Part shown: one piece after another, positions 1 through 8,243 of the stretch | Numbering within the stretch: position 1 is the first letter of the stretch | Layout of the letters: the number at the start of each line of letters is the position of its first letter | From: Peptoniphilaceae bacterium AMB_02 | Lineage (GTDB): Bacteria; Bacillota; Clostridia; Tissierellales; Peptoniphilaceae | Direction: 5' to 3' | DNA length: 64,000 bases | Assembly (NCBI GenBank): GCA_036321625.1 | Contig: CP143259.1 | Span: forward strand, 1,724,001 to 1,788,000 | Notes under the pieces: generated by a model | The model's database searches: none | Told to the model about the DNA's origin: nothing | What the model saw: the letters and a program-made list of their open reading frames with translations, nothing else | Program-made: the position numbers and the translations under genes

Positions 1-381
1 GAAGGTGAGAGTAAGAGAATCGGAAAACTCTTCCTCCCCGATATGCTTATGGATAAGCTACATTCGGGAATTAAGGTTAGGGTTGTTTCATCTTTGGAAT
101 CCAGGATAGAAAGAATAAAACAGGAATATGTACACGACAATGATCTCGAGTTATCAAATACTATCTCCTTACTAAACAGATATATCAGTTTAGAAAAAAT
201 AAACGAGTTTAAGGAAGACATCTATAAGCACGATTATGATCATGTTATAAGAGAACTCATCATTAATTATTACGATATGAAATATGCATCCAAAGATAAG
301 GTTTTTGAGTTTGAAGTTGATAATGATTCAGAAGATGCTGCTAATAAGCTTATGGAACTCTTGAATTCAATAACCGGGTAA
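1..381 (+). CDS. mnmH: tRNA 2-selenouridine synthase, C-terminal part (partial)
   Basis: The reading frame is open from base 1 to a TAA stop at 379-381, so the gene begins left of the window. The first visible residues, EGESKRIGKLFLPDML, match the conserved segment after the P-loop domain of MnmH/SelU (YbbB). This enzyme replaces sulfur by selenium in the wobble 2-thiouridine of tRNA using selenophosphate. About 126 of the usual 340-350 residues are visible; the rhodanese domain and Walker A motif must lie upstream. The call rests mainly on that one motif plus the position of the stop. If right, the organism should also have selenophosphate synthetase. Confidence 0.75.
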   Translation, partial: EGESKRIGKLFLPDMLMDKLHSGIKVRVVSSLESRIERIKQEYVHDNDLELSNTISLLNRYISLEKINEFKEDIYKHDYDHVIRELIINYYDMKYASKDKVFEFEVDNDSEDAANKLMELLNSITG

Positions 382-464
382 TTTTTGTATAAATTTCGTT
401 TTCTTTTTTGAGATATTATCATAATTTTAGGGTATGAATAATATAGGATAAGAGGAGGACGGTA

Positions 465-620
465 ATGAAATTACTTAAAAAGATAAAGTTAATAAAATCC
501 CTGCAGCTGCCGAAGCTTGCTAAAATCGGTTTTTTATCGAGTAAAATCGGTATACGAAGGGCTCGAGGCAAAGATTTGTTTATGCGAGATTATAATGAGG
601 AAGAAAATAAAAAAAAGTGA
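465..620 (+). CDS. small basic protein, 51 residues, unknown
   Basis: An ATG at 465 follows an AGAGGAGG ribosome site with good spacing and opens a 51-codon frame ending TGA at 618-620. The product starts MKLLKKIKLIKSLQLPKLAK and is rich in Lys/Arg, with an acidic-then-lysine tail. I see no membrane helix and recognise no family. It lies 83 bases after mnmH and ends inside a terminator hairpin, as the last gene of a unit would. The strong ribosome site is the main support; homologs in relatives would be needed to confirm it. Confidence 0.45.
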   Translation: MKLLKKIKLIKSLQLPKLAKIGFLSSKIGIRRARGKDLFMRDYNEEENKKK

Positions 621-648
621 AATTCACTATTGGTGGATTTCACTTTTT
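612..648. terminator. bidirectional rho-independent terminator
   Basis: A perfect 12-bp inverted repeat, AAAAAGTGAAAT (612-623) and ATTTCACTTTTT (637-648), encloses a 13-base loop. A/T tails on both sides let it serve the rightward small ORF and the leftward carboxypeptidase. The stop codons of both genes lie inside the hairpin. Confidence 0.85.
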
Positions 649-1700
649 GTTTCTGCCAGTCTTCTATAAATTGTGTTTGCATCTTCAAAGTGGAACTTAC
701 TTCCTGCATCATATGGCAATGCTCCTAGAGTTACAAGTATATACTGCTCTCCATTTACAATGGCGGTAGATGCAAGGCAAAGACCCGCTTGTTCGGTATA
801 ACCGGTCTTCCCTCCCAGTATCTTATAACCTTCGCTGTTAACTCCCTGCATGTAAGCAAGAACGGAGTACATCATATATACTCCCTCCGGATGTTCTTCC
901 GTGTCAGAAGATATATAGAATGGTTTGGTAAATATCTTATTAAAGGTCTCGTCTCTTAATCCATATCTTACAATTTCAGCCATTTCTTTGGCTGTTGAAT
1001 AGTTTTTAGGATCATGTAGACCTGATACATTTGTAAAATGTGTTCGCCTTAATCCGATTTCTTCGGATTTTTTGTTCATCTTTTCAACATGTGCTGCTTC
1101 AGAGCCGGAACAACCTTCTGCAAGTCCTACAGATGCTTCACCACCTGATGGTAGCATTGTTCCATATATTAGATCTCTAAGGTTTATTTTCTCTCCGGGT
1201 AGATAACCCGCCATGGATGCATCATCTGCAATCATATTATTATAGAGCTCATCTGATATAGTATGCACTTTATCGTAGTCTTCGATATTATCTATTGCTA
1301 CCAATGTAGTCATCATTTTAGTCAATGAGGCAGGATATACTACTTCATTTTCCTTGATGGCATATATTATTTCACCGGTTTTTGCGTTCATTAAACAAAC
1401 ATTATTACTATATAGGTCTTTTTCAGATAGTTCCAGTTTAGTTATCTTTTTATTTTTTGCGGAGATTACCTTACTGAGTTCTGATCTTATTTTTTGAATT
1501 ATTTTCTCACTATATATTGATCTGTTGCTTTCGATAAATATTTCGGTCGGTTTTTCTTCTTTATCAGCATCCGTGTTTTGCGTAAGCAAGTTTATACCGT
1601 AACCTTTATCTACCAATATAAAAGCACCGCTAAGAATAATTGTTATGACGCATATGATTGCGATTATTTTATTTCTTATATTTTTTGATTTACTTTTCAT
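627..1700 (-). CDS. D-alanyl-D-alanine carboxypeptidase, peptidase S11 family
   Basis: This is a 357-residue penicillin-binding-protein-type enzyme that trims the terminal D-Ala from peptidoglycan stem peptides outside the membrane. A single hydrophobic segment near residues 10-30 is an uncleaved anchor or signal peptide. The S11 motifs are present in order: SLTK (active Ser/Lys, in PASLTKMM), SGG in place of the usual SGN (MLPSGGEAS), and KTG (GGKTGYTE). A C-terminal amphipathic anchor is not obvious, so the N-terminal helix probably holds it at the membrane. Start: ATG at 1700 after AGGGGAAATGA. It is monocistronic, with its own promoter and the terminator that overlaps its stop codon. The SGG variant is conservative but worth noting. 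Confidence 0.9.
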   Translation of the reverse strand: MKSKSKNIRNKIIAIICVITIILSGAFILVDKGYGINLLTQNTDADKEEKPTEIFIESNRSIYSEKIIQKIRSELSKVISAKNKKITKLELSEKDLYSNNVCLMNAKTGEIIYAIKENEVVYPASLTKMMTTLVAIDNIEDYDKVHTISDELYNNMIADDASMAGYLPGEKINLRDLIYGTMLPSGGEASVGLAEGCSGSEAAHVEKMNKKSEEIGLRRTHFTNVSGLHDPKNYSTAKEMAEIVRYGLRDETFNKIFTKPFYISSDTEEHPEGVYMMYSVLAYMQGVNSEGYKILGGKTGYTEQAGLCLASTAIVNGEQYILVTLGALPYDAGSKFHFEDANTIYRRLAETKSEIHQ

Positions 1701-1772
1701 TCATTTCCCCTAAATCCGTTTTTTACTAGAGTTTGGTTTTATGATATGTTTATGTACTCTAACCACCATATT

Positions 1773-1800
1773 ATTATAACATATATATGACTTATGTGAA
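1773..1800 (-). promoter_or_regulatory. promoter of the carboxypeptidase gene
   Basis: On the minus strand TTCACA (1795-1800) and TATAAT (1773-1778) are separated by 16 bases, about 70 bases upstream of the start codon. Confidence 0.6.
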
Positions 1801-1898
1801 CGCAGATATGTAATTTATGCCGATTTTTTTTGAGTTTTTTGATTGATTTATGTGTTATAAGATTTTAATTAAGGCATTTTATTCTCCATAATATATAA

Positions 1899-1942
1899 GC
1901 GAGTAACTCGATTAGTTTTAATAAACGTATGAGTCTACTCGC
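1899..1942 (-). terminator. hairpin after modC, possible terminator
   Basis: GCGAGTAACTC (1899-1909) pairs with GAGTCTACTCGC (1931-1942) with one bulged base. It sits about 20 bases past the modC stop. No good T-tract follows on the minus strand, so termination is inferred from position. The rest of 1801-1962 is AT-rich with nothing else recognised. Confidence 0.4.
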
Positions 1943-1962
1943 CTTTGGTTTCTGTTTTCATT

Positions 1963-2994
1963 TTATTTTATCAATGCTGCTTTATTCAGTTTTATTTCCA
2001 GTCCTACATGCTGTCCTTCAACTGGGCAAAATGCTCCATCAGGTAAATCAACTCTAATGTCGCTAAAATGCTGGGTGGAAATATCTCGGTTTAGGATTAC
2101 TATATTGCCCTTTACTTCGGGAATCACTCTTTTAACTGTAAATGGTTTAAAGTCTTCGTCTCCGGTTCTTAAGTTTAAATCCGAAGCTTTGATTCCTATA
2201 TAATTGGCACCTTCTACATTTCCTTCAATATATATTCCAAAATCTTCAGCAAATACTCTATTTCCATCCTCTGTAGAGAGTTTACTATGATTGTCAAAAC
2301 CAACAAGCATTGAATTTTCAATGGTTTTGGGGTTTAAAAATACAGATTTTTTATCTGCAAATACTTCCATCTTTCCGTGATTTAGAACGACTACTTCGTC
2401 ACATATTCTATAAACTTCATCTCTATCATGTGATACCAGGATTGTAGGGATATCATACTCTCTTATCATTCCTATTATCTCTTCTTCCATTCTCCATCTG
2501 AGCATTCCGTCCAGAGCAGAAAATGGTTCATCGAGGAGTATTATCTTAGGGTCCGTTGCAAGTATTCTTGCCATTGCAACTCTTTGTTTCTGTCCTCCTG
2601 ATAGTTGAGACGGGTATCTGTCAGCCAAATCTCCAATATAAAAAGAGTCCAAGAGAGATCTGGATATGTCTTCTTTCTTTTGATTATCACCTATAATAGC
2701 AAATTTGACATTTTCAATTGCCGTCATATGAGGAAAGAGAGCATATGATTGAAACATATAACCGGCCCGTCTTTTTCTAGTGGGTAAGTTGATGGAGTTT
2801 TCAGAGTCAAAGTATACAGTATCTCCAATAGAAATAAATCCTTCTTCAGGCGTCAAAAGTCCAGAAATGCATTTTAAAGTCATGCTTTTTCCACTTCCCG
2901 ATGCACCAAGGATTGCTATGGTTTTTTTGTCGGTTTCAAAATCCATATTTAGATTGAATTTACCTAGTGTTTTATTTATTTTTACTTTTATCAT
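1963..2994 (-). CDS. modC: molybdate ABC transporter, ATP-binding subunit
   Basis: ATPase that energises molybdate uptake by the ModB channel. Visible motifs are Walker A GASGSGKS (residues 30-37), Q-loop FQSYALFPH, ABC signature LSGGQKQRVAMARI, Walker B IILLDEP and the H-loop VSHDRDE. Residues past about 235 form the extra C-terminal TOBE/mop-like domain of ModC (VEGANYIGIKASDL). Length 343 is usual. Its ATG overlaps the modB stop by four bases (ATGA), showing translational coupling. It is the last gene of the molybdenum operon. The immediate molybdopterin-synthesis neighbours favour molybdate over sulfate or other oxyanions. Confidence 0.92.
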   Translation of the reverse strand: MIKVKINKTLGKFNLNMDFETDKKTIAILGASGSGKSMTLKCISGLLTPEEGFISIGDTVYFDSENSINLPTRKRRAGYMFQSYALFPHMTAIENVKFAIIGDNQKKEDISRSLLDSFYIGDLADRYPSQLSGGQKQRVAMARILATDPKIILLDEPFSALDGMLRWRMEEEIIGMIREYDIPTILVSHDRDEVYRICDEVVVLNHGKMEVFADKKSVFLNPKTIENSMLVGFDNHSKLSTEDGNRVFAEDFGIYIEGNVEGANYIGIKASDLNLRTGDEDFKPFTVKRVIPEVKGNIVILNRDISTQHFSDIRVDLPDGAFCPVEGQHVGLEIKLNKAALIK

Positions 2995-3671
2995 TTTCCA
3001 TCACCACTGAATCGTTCACTTTTTACATAGAAGTTAGACCATGTATTTAATAATACCATCATTACCAAGCTTATTCCAACTATTATTAATGCCCATTTAA
3101 ATGCCAGTTCTCTGTTTCCACCTTGTACTGCCGTATAGATTGCAGTAGACATAGTCTGAGTTCTTCCGGGTATATTTCCCGCTATCATAATGGTAGCTCC
3201 AAATTCACCTAATGCTCTTGCAAAAGACAATATGATTCCGGCAATTATTCCGGGTCTGGATACTGGAACCATTATGCTCCAAAATATTCTTCTTTCACTT
3301 ATGCCCAGTGTTCTGGCAGCATAAATTAACTCGGGATCCACTTGTTCAAAGGCTCCTAAGGCGGTTCTGTACATCAGAGGAAAAGAAACGATGGTAGCAG
3401 AGATGACCGTAGCATACCAAGTAAATACGATGTCGATGTTTAATTTTTTAAGTATTGCTCCGAAGATACCATAGTTTCCAAAAACTATAAGGAGGAAAAA
3501 ACCCACTACCGTTGGTGGAAGTACCATCGGCAGTGTGAATATCCCGTCTATAATCCCCTTAAGTTTTTTCGTCTTCATAACATATCTGGCAGCATATATC
3601 CCTAAAAAGAAGGTTAGCAATGTTGCCAATAGTGCTGTTCTAATCGATATAAAAAAAGGAGACCATTCCAT
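2991..3671 (-). CDS. modB: molybdate ABC transporter, permease subunit
   Basis: A 226-residue inner-membrane permease with about five hydrophobic helices. The EAA coupling motif that docks ModC is seen as EQVDPELIYAARTLGISERRIFW. The N-terminus (MEWSPFFISIRTALLATL) fits other ModB proteins. It lies 8 bases after modA and overlaps modC by four bases, giving the standard modABC order. It would form the homodimeric membrane channel receiving molybdate from the lipoprotein ModA. Confidence 0.92.
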   Translation of the reverse strand: MEWSPFFISIRTALLATLLTFFLGIYAARYVMKTKKLKGIIDGIFTLPMVLPPTVVGFFLLIVFGNYGIFGAILKKLNIDIVFTWYATVISATIVSFPLMYRTALGAFEQVDPELIYAARTLGISERRIFWSIMVPVSRPGIIAGIILSFARALGEFGATIMIAGNIPGRTQTMSTAIYTAVQGGNRELAFKWALIIVGISLVMMVLLNTWSNFYVKSERFSGDGK

Positions 3672-3679
3672 GATTTTAC

Positions 3680-4549
3680 CTATTTAGCCTTATTGAATCC
3701 GTATTTTTCGAATACTTTTATAGAAGAGTCGCTTTTTAGGAATTCAATAAATTCTAATGCAGCTTCTCGATTGGCAGATTCTTTTAATACCGAAACAGGA
3801 TAGACTACAGGTTTATGTGATCCTTCAGGTGCAGATGTAACTATGTTTACATTATCACCTTCTATTAGAGCATCTGTTTTATAAACAAGTCCAGCATCGG
3901 CTTCACCTGATGCAACCCAGCTAAGTACTTGTCTTACATCTGAACCATAAGAAACTTTTTTCTTTACTTCATCAAGTATTCCAAGATGATTAAGTATTTC
4001 TTCTGAGTATTGACCTACAGGTACTCCACCAGGCTCTCCCAGTGCTATCGTCTTTACATTTTCGTTTAATACGTCTTCAATTTTTTCGATTTTCAAATCG
4101 TCTCTCTTCTTGGTAGTTATTAATACTACATCGTTTACTAATAGATCTGATGCATCTGCTTCATCTACTTTACCTTTTTCGATTAAAGCTTTCATCTGTT
4201 TTTGAGCCGCTGAAGCAAATACATCTACTTTTGCTCCCTCTTCTATCTGGTTTTGAAGAGTTCCCGAAGCTCCAAAGTTGTATGTGATTTTAACATTTTT
4301 ATGTTCAGTCTCATACATTCCTTTAAGTTCATTTAATGCATCTGTTAATGAAGCTGCTGCAGAGACTGTAAGTTCTACTACTTCACCTTCTTTAGTTTCT
4401 TCCTTAGGTTCTTCCTTTGCTTTGTCCTTTGTTTCTTCAGCTTTTTCTTCTACTTTTACTTCTTCCTTTTTCGCTTCTTCTTTGGCCGGTGTACAAGCAC
4501 CAAGAACAAGGGTAAAAGCTAGAAGCATTACTACTAAATACTTTTTCAT
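3680..4549 (-). CDS. modA: molybdate-binding lipoprotein
   Basis: Extracellular substrate-binding protein of the ModABC importer. The signal peptide MKKYLVVMLLAFTLVLGAC ends in a lipobox with the lipidated Cys at residue 19. A linker of about 40 residues made almost only of Lys, Glu, Ala and Thr follows, then the binding domain (VSAAASLTDALNEL, FGASGTLQNQIEEGAKVDVFASA, SGEADAGLVYKTDA). The SAAAS and ASAA segments match molybdate-binding ModA/WtpA proteins. The charged linker probably spans the wall. It is the fifth gene of the operon, 14 bases after the MOSC-MogA gene. Confidence 0.93.
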   Translation of the reverse strand: MKKYLVVMLLAFTLVLGACTPAKEEAKKEEVKVEEKAEETKDKAKEEPKEETKEGEVVELTVSAAASLTDALNELKGMYETEHKNVKITYNFGASGTLQNQIEEGAKVDVFASAAQKQMKALIEKGKVDEADASDLLVNDVVLITTKKRDDLKIEKIEDVLNENVKTIALGEPGGVPVGQYSEEILNHLGILDEVKKKVSYGSDVRQVLSWVASGEADAGLVYKTDALIEGDNVNIVTSAPEGSHKPVVYPVSVLKESANREAALEFIEFLKSDSSIKVFEKYGFNKAK

Positions 4550-4563
4550 TTTACTTTACCTCC

Positions 4564-5490
4564 TTATTTTCTTGCACATTCTGCACCACGTCCTGTAAGT
4601 ATTTCCAAGGCATGGTCCAATGTATTAAAAAACAAGCTTATATTCTCATCGACGGCTTTGGGACTGCCAGGGAGATTTATAATCAATGTGTTTTTCCTAA
4701 TTCCTGCGACTGCTCTTGACAGCATTGCTCTATCGGTTATTTTAAGGCTTTCCATCCTCATCGCTTCCGGTATTCCGGGTACTTGTCTTTCGACTACATC
4801 CAGGGTGGCTTCAGGTGTTATATCCCTTGCGGCAAATCCTGTACCACCGGTTGTCAATACAAGGTTTATTCCCAGATCGGAGTATTCTATAAGTTTATTT
4901 GAGATTGTCTTTCTATCGTCCGGAATTATATCTTTTACTCTTATTTCATAACCCGCTTCTTTAAACCTGCTTTCGATTAATGGGCCGCTTTTATCTACTC
5001 TATCTCCTACGGCTCCGCTGTCACTTATGGTTAGAATCGCAAGTGTGTACTTAGGATAAGATGATACATAGATTTCATCACCGGTTTTTATTTCTCCACC
5101 CACTATTACTCTTGCAAATATTCCTTCTCTGGGCATTATACAGTCTCCCACTCTGGTCCTTATCTCGCAGCCGTGGTGACATTCTTTGCCGATTTGAGTT
5201 ACCTCAAGTTCCACTTTTCCGCTCTTTAAGATGGTACCTACAGGTAGTTTTGATAGATCTATTCCTTCTACCAGAATATTTTCTCCAAATGCTCCATTCT
5301 CTATTTCAAAATCTGCCCTGGCTTCGAATTTCCTAACGGAGTCATATGACAACAAACTTATTTGTCTATGCCATGCTCCGGCATGTGAGTCGTTTTCTAC
5401 TCCATGTTCTTCTATAAGTATGGCGGATTTAATGTCAGTTTTTGGGATGCCCTTAATATCGCTTATGCATACAGCTTTTATTGTTCCCAT
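4564..5490 (-). CDS. MOSC domain fused to MogA/MoaB-type molybdopterin adenylyltransferase
   Basis: A two-domain protein of 308 residues. Residues 1-145 are a MOSC domain (HGVENDSHAGAWHRQISLL, GAFGENILVEGIDL, KECHHGCEIRTRVGDC); such domains handle sulfur or bind the finished cofactor. Residues 150-308 are a MogA/MoaB fold (LTISDSGAVGDRVDKSGP, LTTGGTGFAARDITPEAT, INLPGSPKAV), the enzyme that adenylylates molybdopterin before molybdenum insertion. The two functions are encoded as one chain, an arrangement known in clostridia. It sits between moaA and modA in the operon. Which step the MOSC half performs here is not known from the sequence. Confidence 0.88.
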   Translation of the reverse strand: MGTIKAVCISDIKGIPKTDIKSAILIEEHGVENDSHAGAWHRQISLLSYDSVRKFEARADFEIENGAFGENILVEGIDLSKLPVGTILKSGKVELEVTQIGKECHHGCEIRTRVGDCIMPREGIFARVIVGGEIKTGDEIYVSSYPKYTLAILTISDSGAVGDRVDKSGPLIESRFKEAGYEIRVKDIIPDDRKTISNKLIEYSDLGINLVLTTGGTGFAARDITPEATLDVVERQVPGIPEAMRMESLKITDRAMLSRAVAGIRKNTLIINLPGSPKAVDENISLFFNTLDHALEILTGRGAECARK

Positions 5491-5491
5491 T

Positions 5492-6463
5492 CTATCCTCC
5501 GATTTGATTCATTCTTTTATTTTCTGTGTGTTCGGTTTTGTGTCCAAGCATATGTGCTTTGGGTTTGTCGTAGATTATTTCAGCTAGTTTTTCTGCGAGT
5601 TCATCGACAGATAATTTGTTTATAAAACCACTAATATCTACACCATAGTCATAATGTAGACATAGTTTTAAAAAACCTGTCGAGCTTAGTCTGATTCTAT
5701 TGCAACTACCACAAAACTTTGAATTGAGTGCTTCTATAAAGCCTATATATCCTTTGAATTTGTCAAATTTAACATAGTTCGCCGGTCCATTTCCGAGTTT
5801 TCCTTGGTATGCTTTGGCGAGGCCGTATTTATCTTCCAATATACTCATAATGAGTTCTGATGAACTTCCACTGTATTCCGTTCCTTCTCCTATTGGCATG
5901 AGTTCTATAAATCGAACGGATATGGGTTTATTTCTTGCCAGATCTGCTAATTTGATAATGTCTTCAGGTTTTATAGGCTGTATCGGTACGGTGTTTATCT
6001 TGAGGTTCTCATATCCCAATTTTATTAATTTGTCTATACCGTCCAAGACCGTGTCTATCTTGTCAAATCTGGTAAGTCTCCTGAATTCTTCTGCATCCAT
6101 GGTGTCCAGACTTACATTTATTCTGTCTATCCCTGAATCTACTAATTCGTTTGCCATTTTCCCGAGCAGTACTCCATTTGTCGTAAGGGTTACTTCTCTT
6201 GTCCCGGGTAGCGCTTTTAATTCTCTTATAAACTCAGGCACTCCCTTTCTGACCAATGGCTCTCCGCCTGTCAATTTAAAAGTGCTAATTCCTATTTTTA
6301 TAAATGCACTACAAAGTTTGAGTATCTCCTCATATCTGAGTATGTCCTCATGCTTAAGAAGCTCTATGCCCTCTTCAGGCATACAGTAAATACATCTTAG
6401 ATTGCATCTGTCTGTTAAAGATATTCTTACATAATCGATAACTCTACCATATCTGTCTTTCAT
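5492..6463 (-). CDS. moaA: GTP 3',8-cyclase (radical SAM), molybdopterin step 1
   Basis: Radical-SAM enzyme that, with MoaC, turns GTP into cyclic pyranopterin monophosphate. The N-terminal cluster motif is CNLRCIYC (CX3CX2C) in DRCNLRCIYCMPEEG. The second 4Fe-4S cluster is at CGSCNRIRLSSTGFLKLC. The chain ends in the MoaA double glycine (MNQIGG), which reaches into the active site in known enzymes. Length 323 is usual. It follows moaC by 10 bases and precedes the MOSC-MogA gene by 1 base. No sign of damage. Confidence 0.96.
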   Translation of the reverse strand: MKDRYGRVIDYVRISLTDRCNLRCIYCMPEEGIELLKHEDILRYEEILKLCSAFIKIGISTFKLTGGEPLVRKGVPEFIRELKALPGTREVTLTTNGVLLGKMANELVDSGIDRINVSLDTMDAEEFRRLTRFDKIDTVLDGIDKLIKLGYENLKINTVPIQPIKPEDIIKLADLARNKPISVRFIELMPIGEGTEYSGSSSELIMSILEDKYGLAKAYQGKLGNGPANYVKFDKFKGYIGFIEALNSKFCGSCNRIRLSSTGFLKLCLHYDYGVDISGFINKLSVDELAEKLAEIIYDKPKAHMLGHKTEHTENKRMNQIGG

Positions 6464-6473
6464 ATGCTCACCA

Positions 6474-6947
6474 CTATCTAAAGAAATCGCCTGATTTCCC
6501 TCCGGATTTATGTTCCAGTTTTATATTTCCTATTTCCATCGATTTATCTATTGCCTTACACATATCGTAAATGGTCAATAGTGCTATCGAGCATGAATGT
6601 AGTGCTTCCATCTCCACTCCCGTTTTGCCTGTGGTCTTTACTGTTGATTTAGCTTTAATAATTCCAAGTTCACTGTCTATTTCAAAGTCTATATCCACTC
6701 CGGTAATCATAAGTGGATGACACATCGGAATGGAAGTGCTCGTAGTCTTGGTAGCCATTATACCGGCTACTCTTGCAACTCCCAACACGTCGCCTTTTTC
6801 TATTTTATTGTCCAATATATGTCTCAGTATTGTATTTCCTACTTTTATGGTTCCCGATGCTATGGCAACTCGCTTAGTCTCATCTTTATCTGAAATATCT
6901 ACCATTCTGGCATTGCCGTCTTCATCAAAATGCGTTAATTTATCCAT
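6474..6947 (-). CDS. moaC: cyclic pyranopterin monophosphate synthase
   Basis: The second enzyme of molybdopterin synthesis, 157 residues, usual length. Family motifs are [18 protein letters not shown] at the N-terminus, [21 protein letters not shown] and [28 protein letters not shown]. Its ATG directly abuts the stop of the moeA-like gene (TAAATG), so the two are translationally coupled. moaD and moaE (molybdopterin synthase) are not in this operon and must be encoded elsewhere if the pathway is complete. Confidence 0.96.
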   Translation of the reverse strand: MDKLTHFDEDGNARMVDISDKDETKRVAIASGTIKVGNTILRHILDNKIEKGDVLGVARVAGIMATKTTSTSIPMCHPLMITGVDIDFEIDSELGIIKAKSTVKTTGKTGVEMEALHSCSIALLTIYDMCKAIDKSMEIGNIKLEHKSGGKSGDFFR

Positions 6948-7973
6948 TTAAGCTCCCTTTCCGAATGAACACTCAGGGTATGTGCAGTCTTCACATTCGA
7001 GGCATAATCCTCCATGTCCGAGTGTAGAGATTTCCTCTTTAGTAACAGGGTCACCGGCAGCAACCCTTGGAAGAATTAAATCAAATACTGTTCTTTTACA
7101 GTACATTACGCATCCCGGTAACCCCATAATCGGCAGTCCTTCACTAGTATATGCCAACATAAACATCGCCCCCGGCAGTACAGGTGCTCCATAACTAATT
7201 ATCCTGTCTGCGACTGATTTTATAGCTGCAGGAGTTTTGTCATCCGGATCTACGCTCATTCCGCCGGTGCAAATCAATAGGTCTACACCCTTTTTGAGTA
7301 TAGCCTTTATCTTCGCGGATATGTTTTCAGGATTATCATCGCTTATCTCATGTTCAACGACTTCTATATTATATGCTTTTAATTTATCTATTATGACCGG
7401 AGTAAAAGTATCTTCTATCCTTTTATGATACACTTCATTTCCGGTAGTAACTACGCCCGCGTTTAATTTTTTAAATGGCAATAGCTTTAATATCGGGCTG
7501 TCTCCCACCTTTTCTTTAACTTCTATCATTTTTGATTCTTCTATGACAAGGGGAATAATTCTCGTGCCCAACAGCTTATCTCCGGCTTTGACGGGCATAT
7601 TATTATGTCTTGTAGCTATCATCATTTCATCTGATGAGTTGACCACAAGGAGTTTTTCAATATCTACTTTGAGCAGTCCGTCTATTTCTGCAAATAGGTC
7701 TATCTTCCCCTCTTTGCATTCTGAAGCTCTGATATTATCATTTATGGTTATTTCTTTTAAGTATTCTGCGGCTTCATTTTCATGTATCATACCTTCGGTT
7801 TGTTCCCAAACATATAATCTATCTTTACCCAGTTTTAACAATACAGGTATATCTTCTTCTTTAACGATATGTCCTTTTCTGAATCTTGCCTTTTTGGTAA
7901 CGCCTTTTACGATTTCGGTTATATCATGACAGAGGATATGTCCAACTGCATTTTTTGTCTCTATTTGTCTCAT
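6948..7973 (-). CDS. MoeA-like molybdopterin-binding protein with C-terminal cysteine tail
   Basis: First gene of the molybdenum operon. The MPT-binding fold is seen in PVITTGNEVYHKRIED-type residues (AGVVTTGNEVYHKRIED) and ICTGGMSVDPDDKTPAAI, as in the short clostridial MoeA/CinA-like proteins. MoeA inserts molybdenum into adenylylated molybdopterin. At 341 residues it is shorter than E. coli MoeA. The C-terminus ends in four closely spaced cysteines (CLECEDCTYPEC), suggesting a metal or Fe-S site. I chose the ATG at 7973 because GGAGG lies just upstream; an ATG at 7994 is in frame but has no ribosome site and lies inside an operator-like palindrome. Confidence 0.85.
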   Translation of the reverse strand: MRQIETKNAVGHILCHDITEIVKGVTKKARFRKGHIVKEEDIPVLLKLGKDRLYVWEQTEGMIHENEAAEYLKEITINDNIRASECKEGKIDLFAEIDGLLKVDIEKLLVVNSSDEMMIATRHNNMPVKAGDKLLGTRIIPLVIEESKMIEVKEKVGDSPILKLLPFKKLNAGVVTTGNEVYHKRIEDTFTPVIIDKLKAYNIEVVEHEISDDNPENISAKIKAILKKGVDLLICTGGMSVDPDDKTPAAIKSVADRIISYGAPVLPGAMFMLAYTSEGLPIMGLPGCVMYCKRTVFDLILPRVAAGDPVTKEEISTLGHGGLCLECEDCTYPECSFGKGA

Positions 7974-7992
7974 GCTTCCTCCAGTTATCTTC

Positions 7993-8014
7993 ATTATTCT
8001 CTATGTAGAATAAT
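7993..8014 (-). promoter_or_regulatory. operator-like inverted repeat of the molybdenum operon
   Basis: ATTATTCT (7993-8000) and AGAATAAT (8007-8014) form a perfect 8-bp inverted repeat with a 6-base spacer. Its upstream arm overlaps the -10 box and it covers the expected transcription start, as a repressor site would. The protein is unknown; ModE-type control by molybdate is an inference from the genes. Confidence 0.6.
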
Positions 8015-8038
8015 ACCTTAATTTAGTAAAGTAGTCAA
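8010..8038 (-). promoter_or_regulatory. promoter of the molybdenum operon
   Basis: Minus strand TTGACT (8033-8038), 17-base spacer, TATTAT (8010-8015). Close to the vegetative consensus and about 37 bases upstream of the chosen start. Confidence 0.75.
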
Positions 8039-8179
8039 GATATAGTATATAAGTCATTTATTTATTTGTATTATTTTATAACGATATTTAGATATTTTAT
8101 TATATTTTTAAAACTTTTTTATTGGGGTAATATAATACTAAGAGCCTGGTTTAGCATCAAATTAAAATCGCATTTATTT

Positions 8180-8209
8180 TTTACATAATTTTAACATTGA
8201 TATGATACT
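8180..8209 (+). promoter_or_regulatory. probable promoter of ppk1
   Basis: TTTACA (8180-8185) and GATACT (8204-8209) with an 18-base spacer; an overlapping TATGAT (8201-8206) gives 15. It lies 35 bases before the start codon. Confidence 0.45.
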
Positions 8210-8243
8210 TTCATTCTATACATTATATAAAGGTGGGTTTTTT

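Noticed and set aside
5814-6389. 191-codon open frame antisense to moaA
   Set aside because: It lies fully opposite the conserved MoaA frame, has no ribosome site, and its composition is that of the complement of coding DNA.
7974-8040. Molybdenum-cofactor riboswitch before the moe operon
   Set aside because: The predicted leader is only about 30 bases, too short for the known aptamer.
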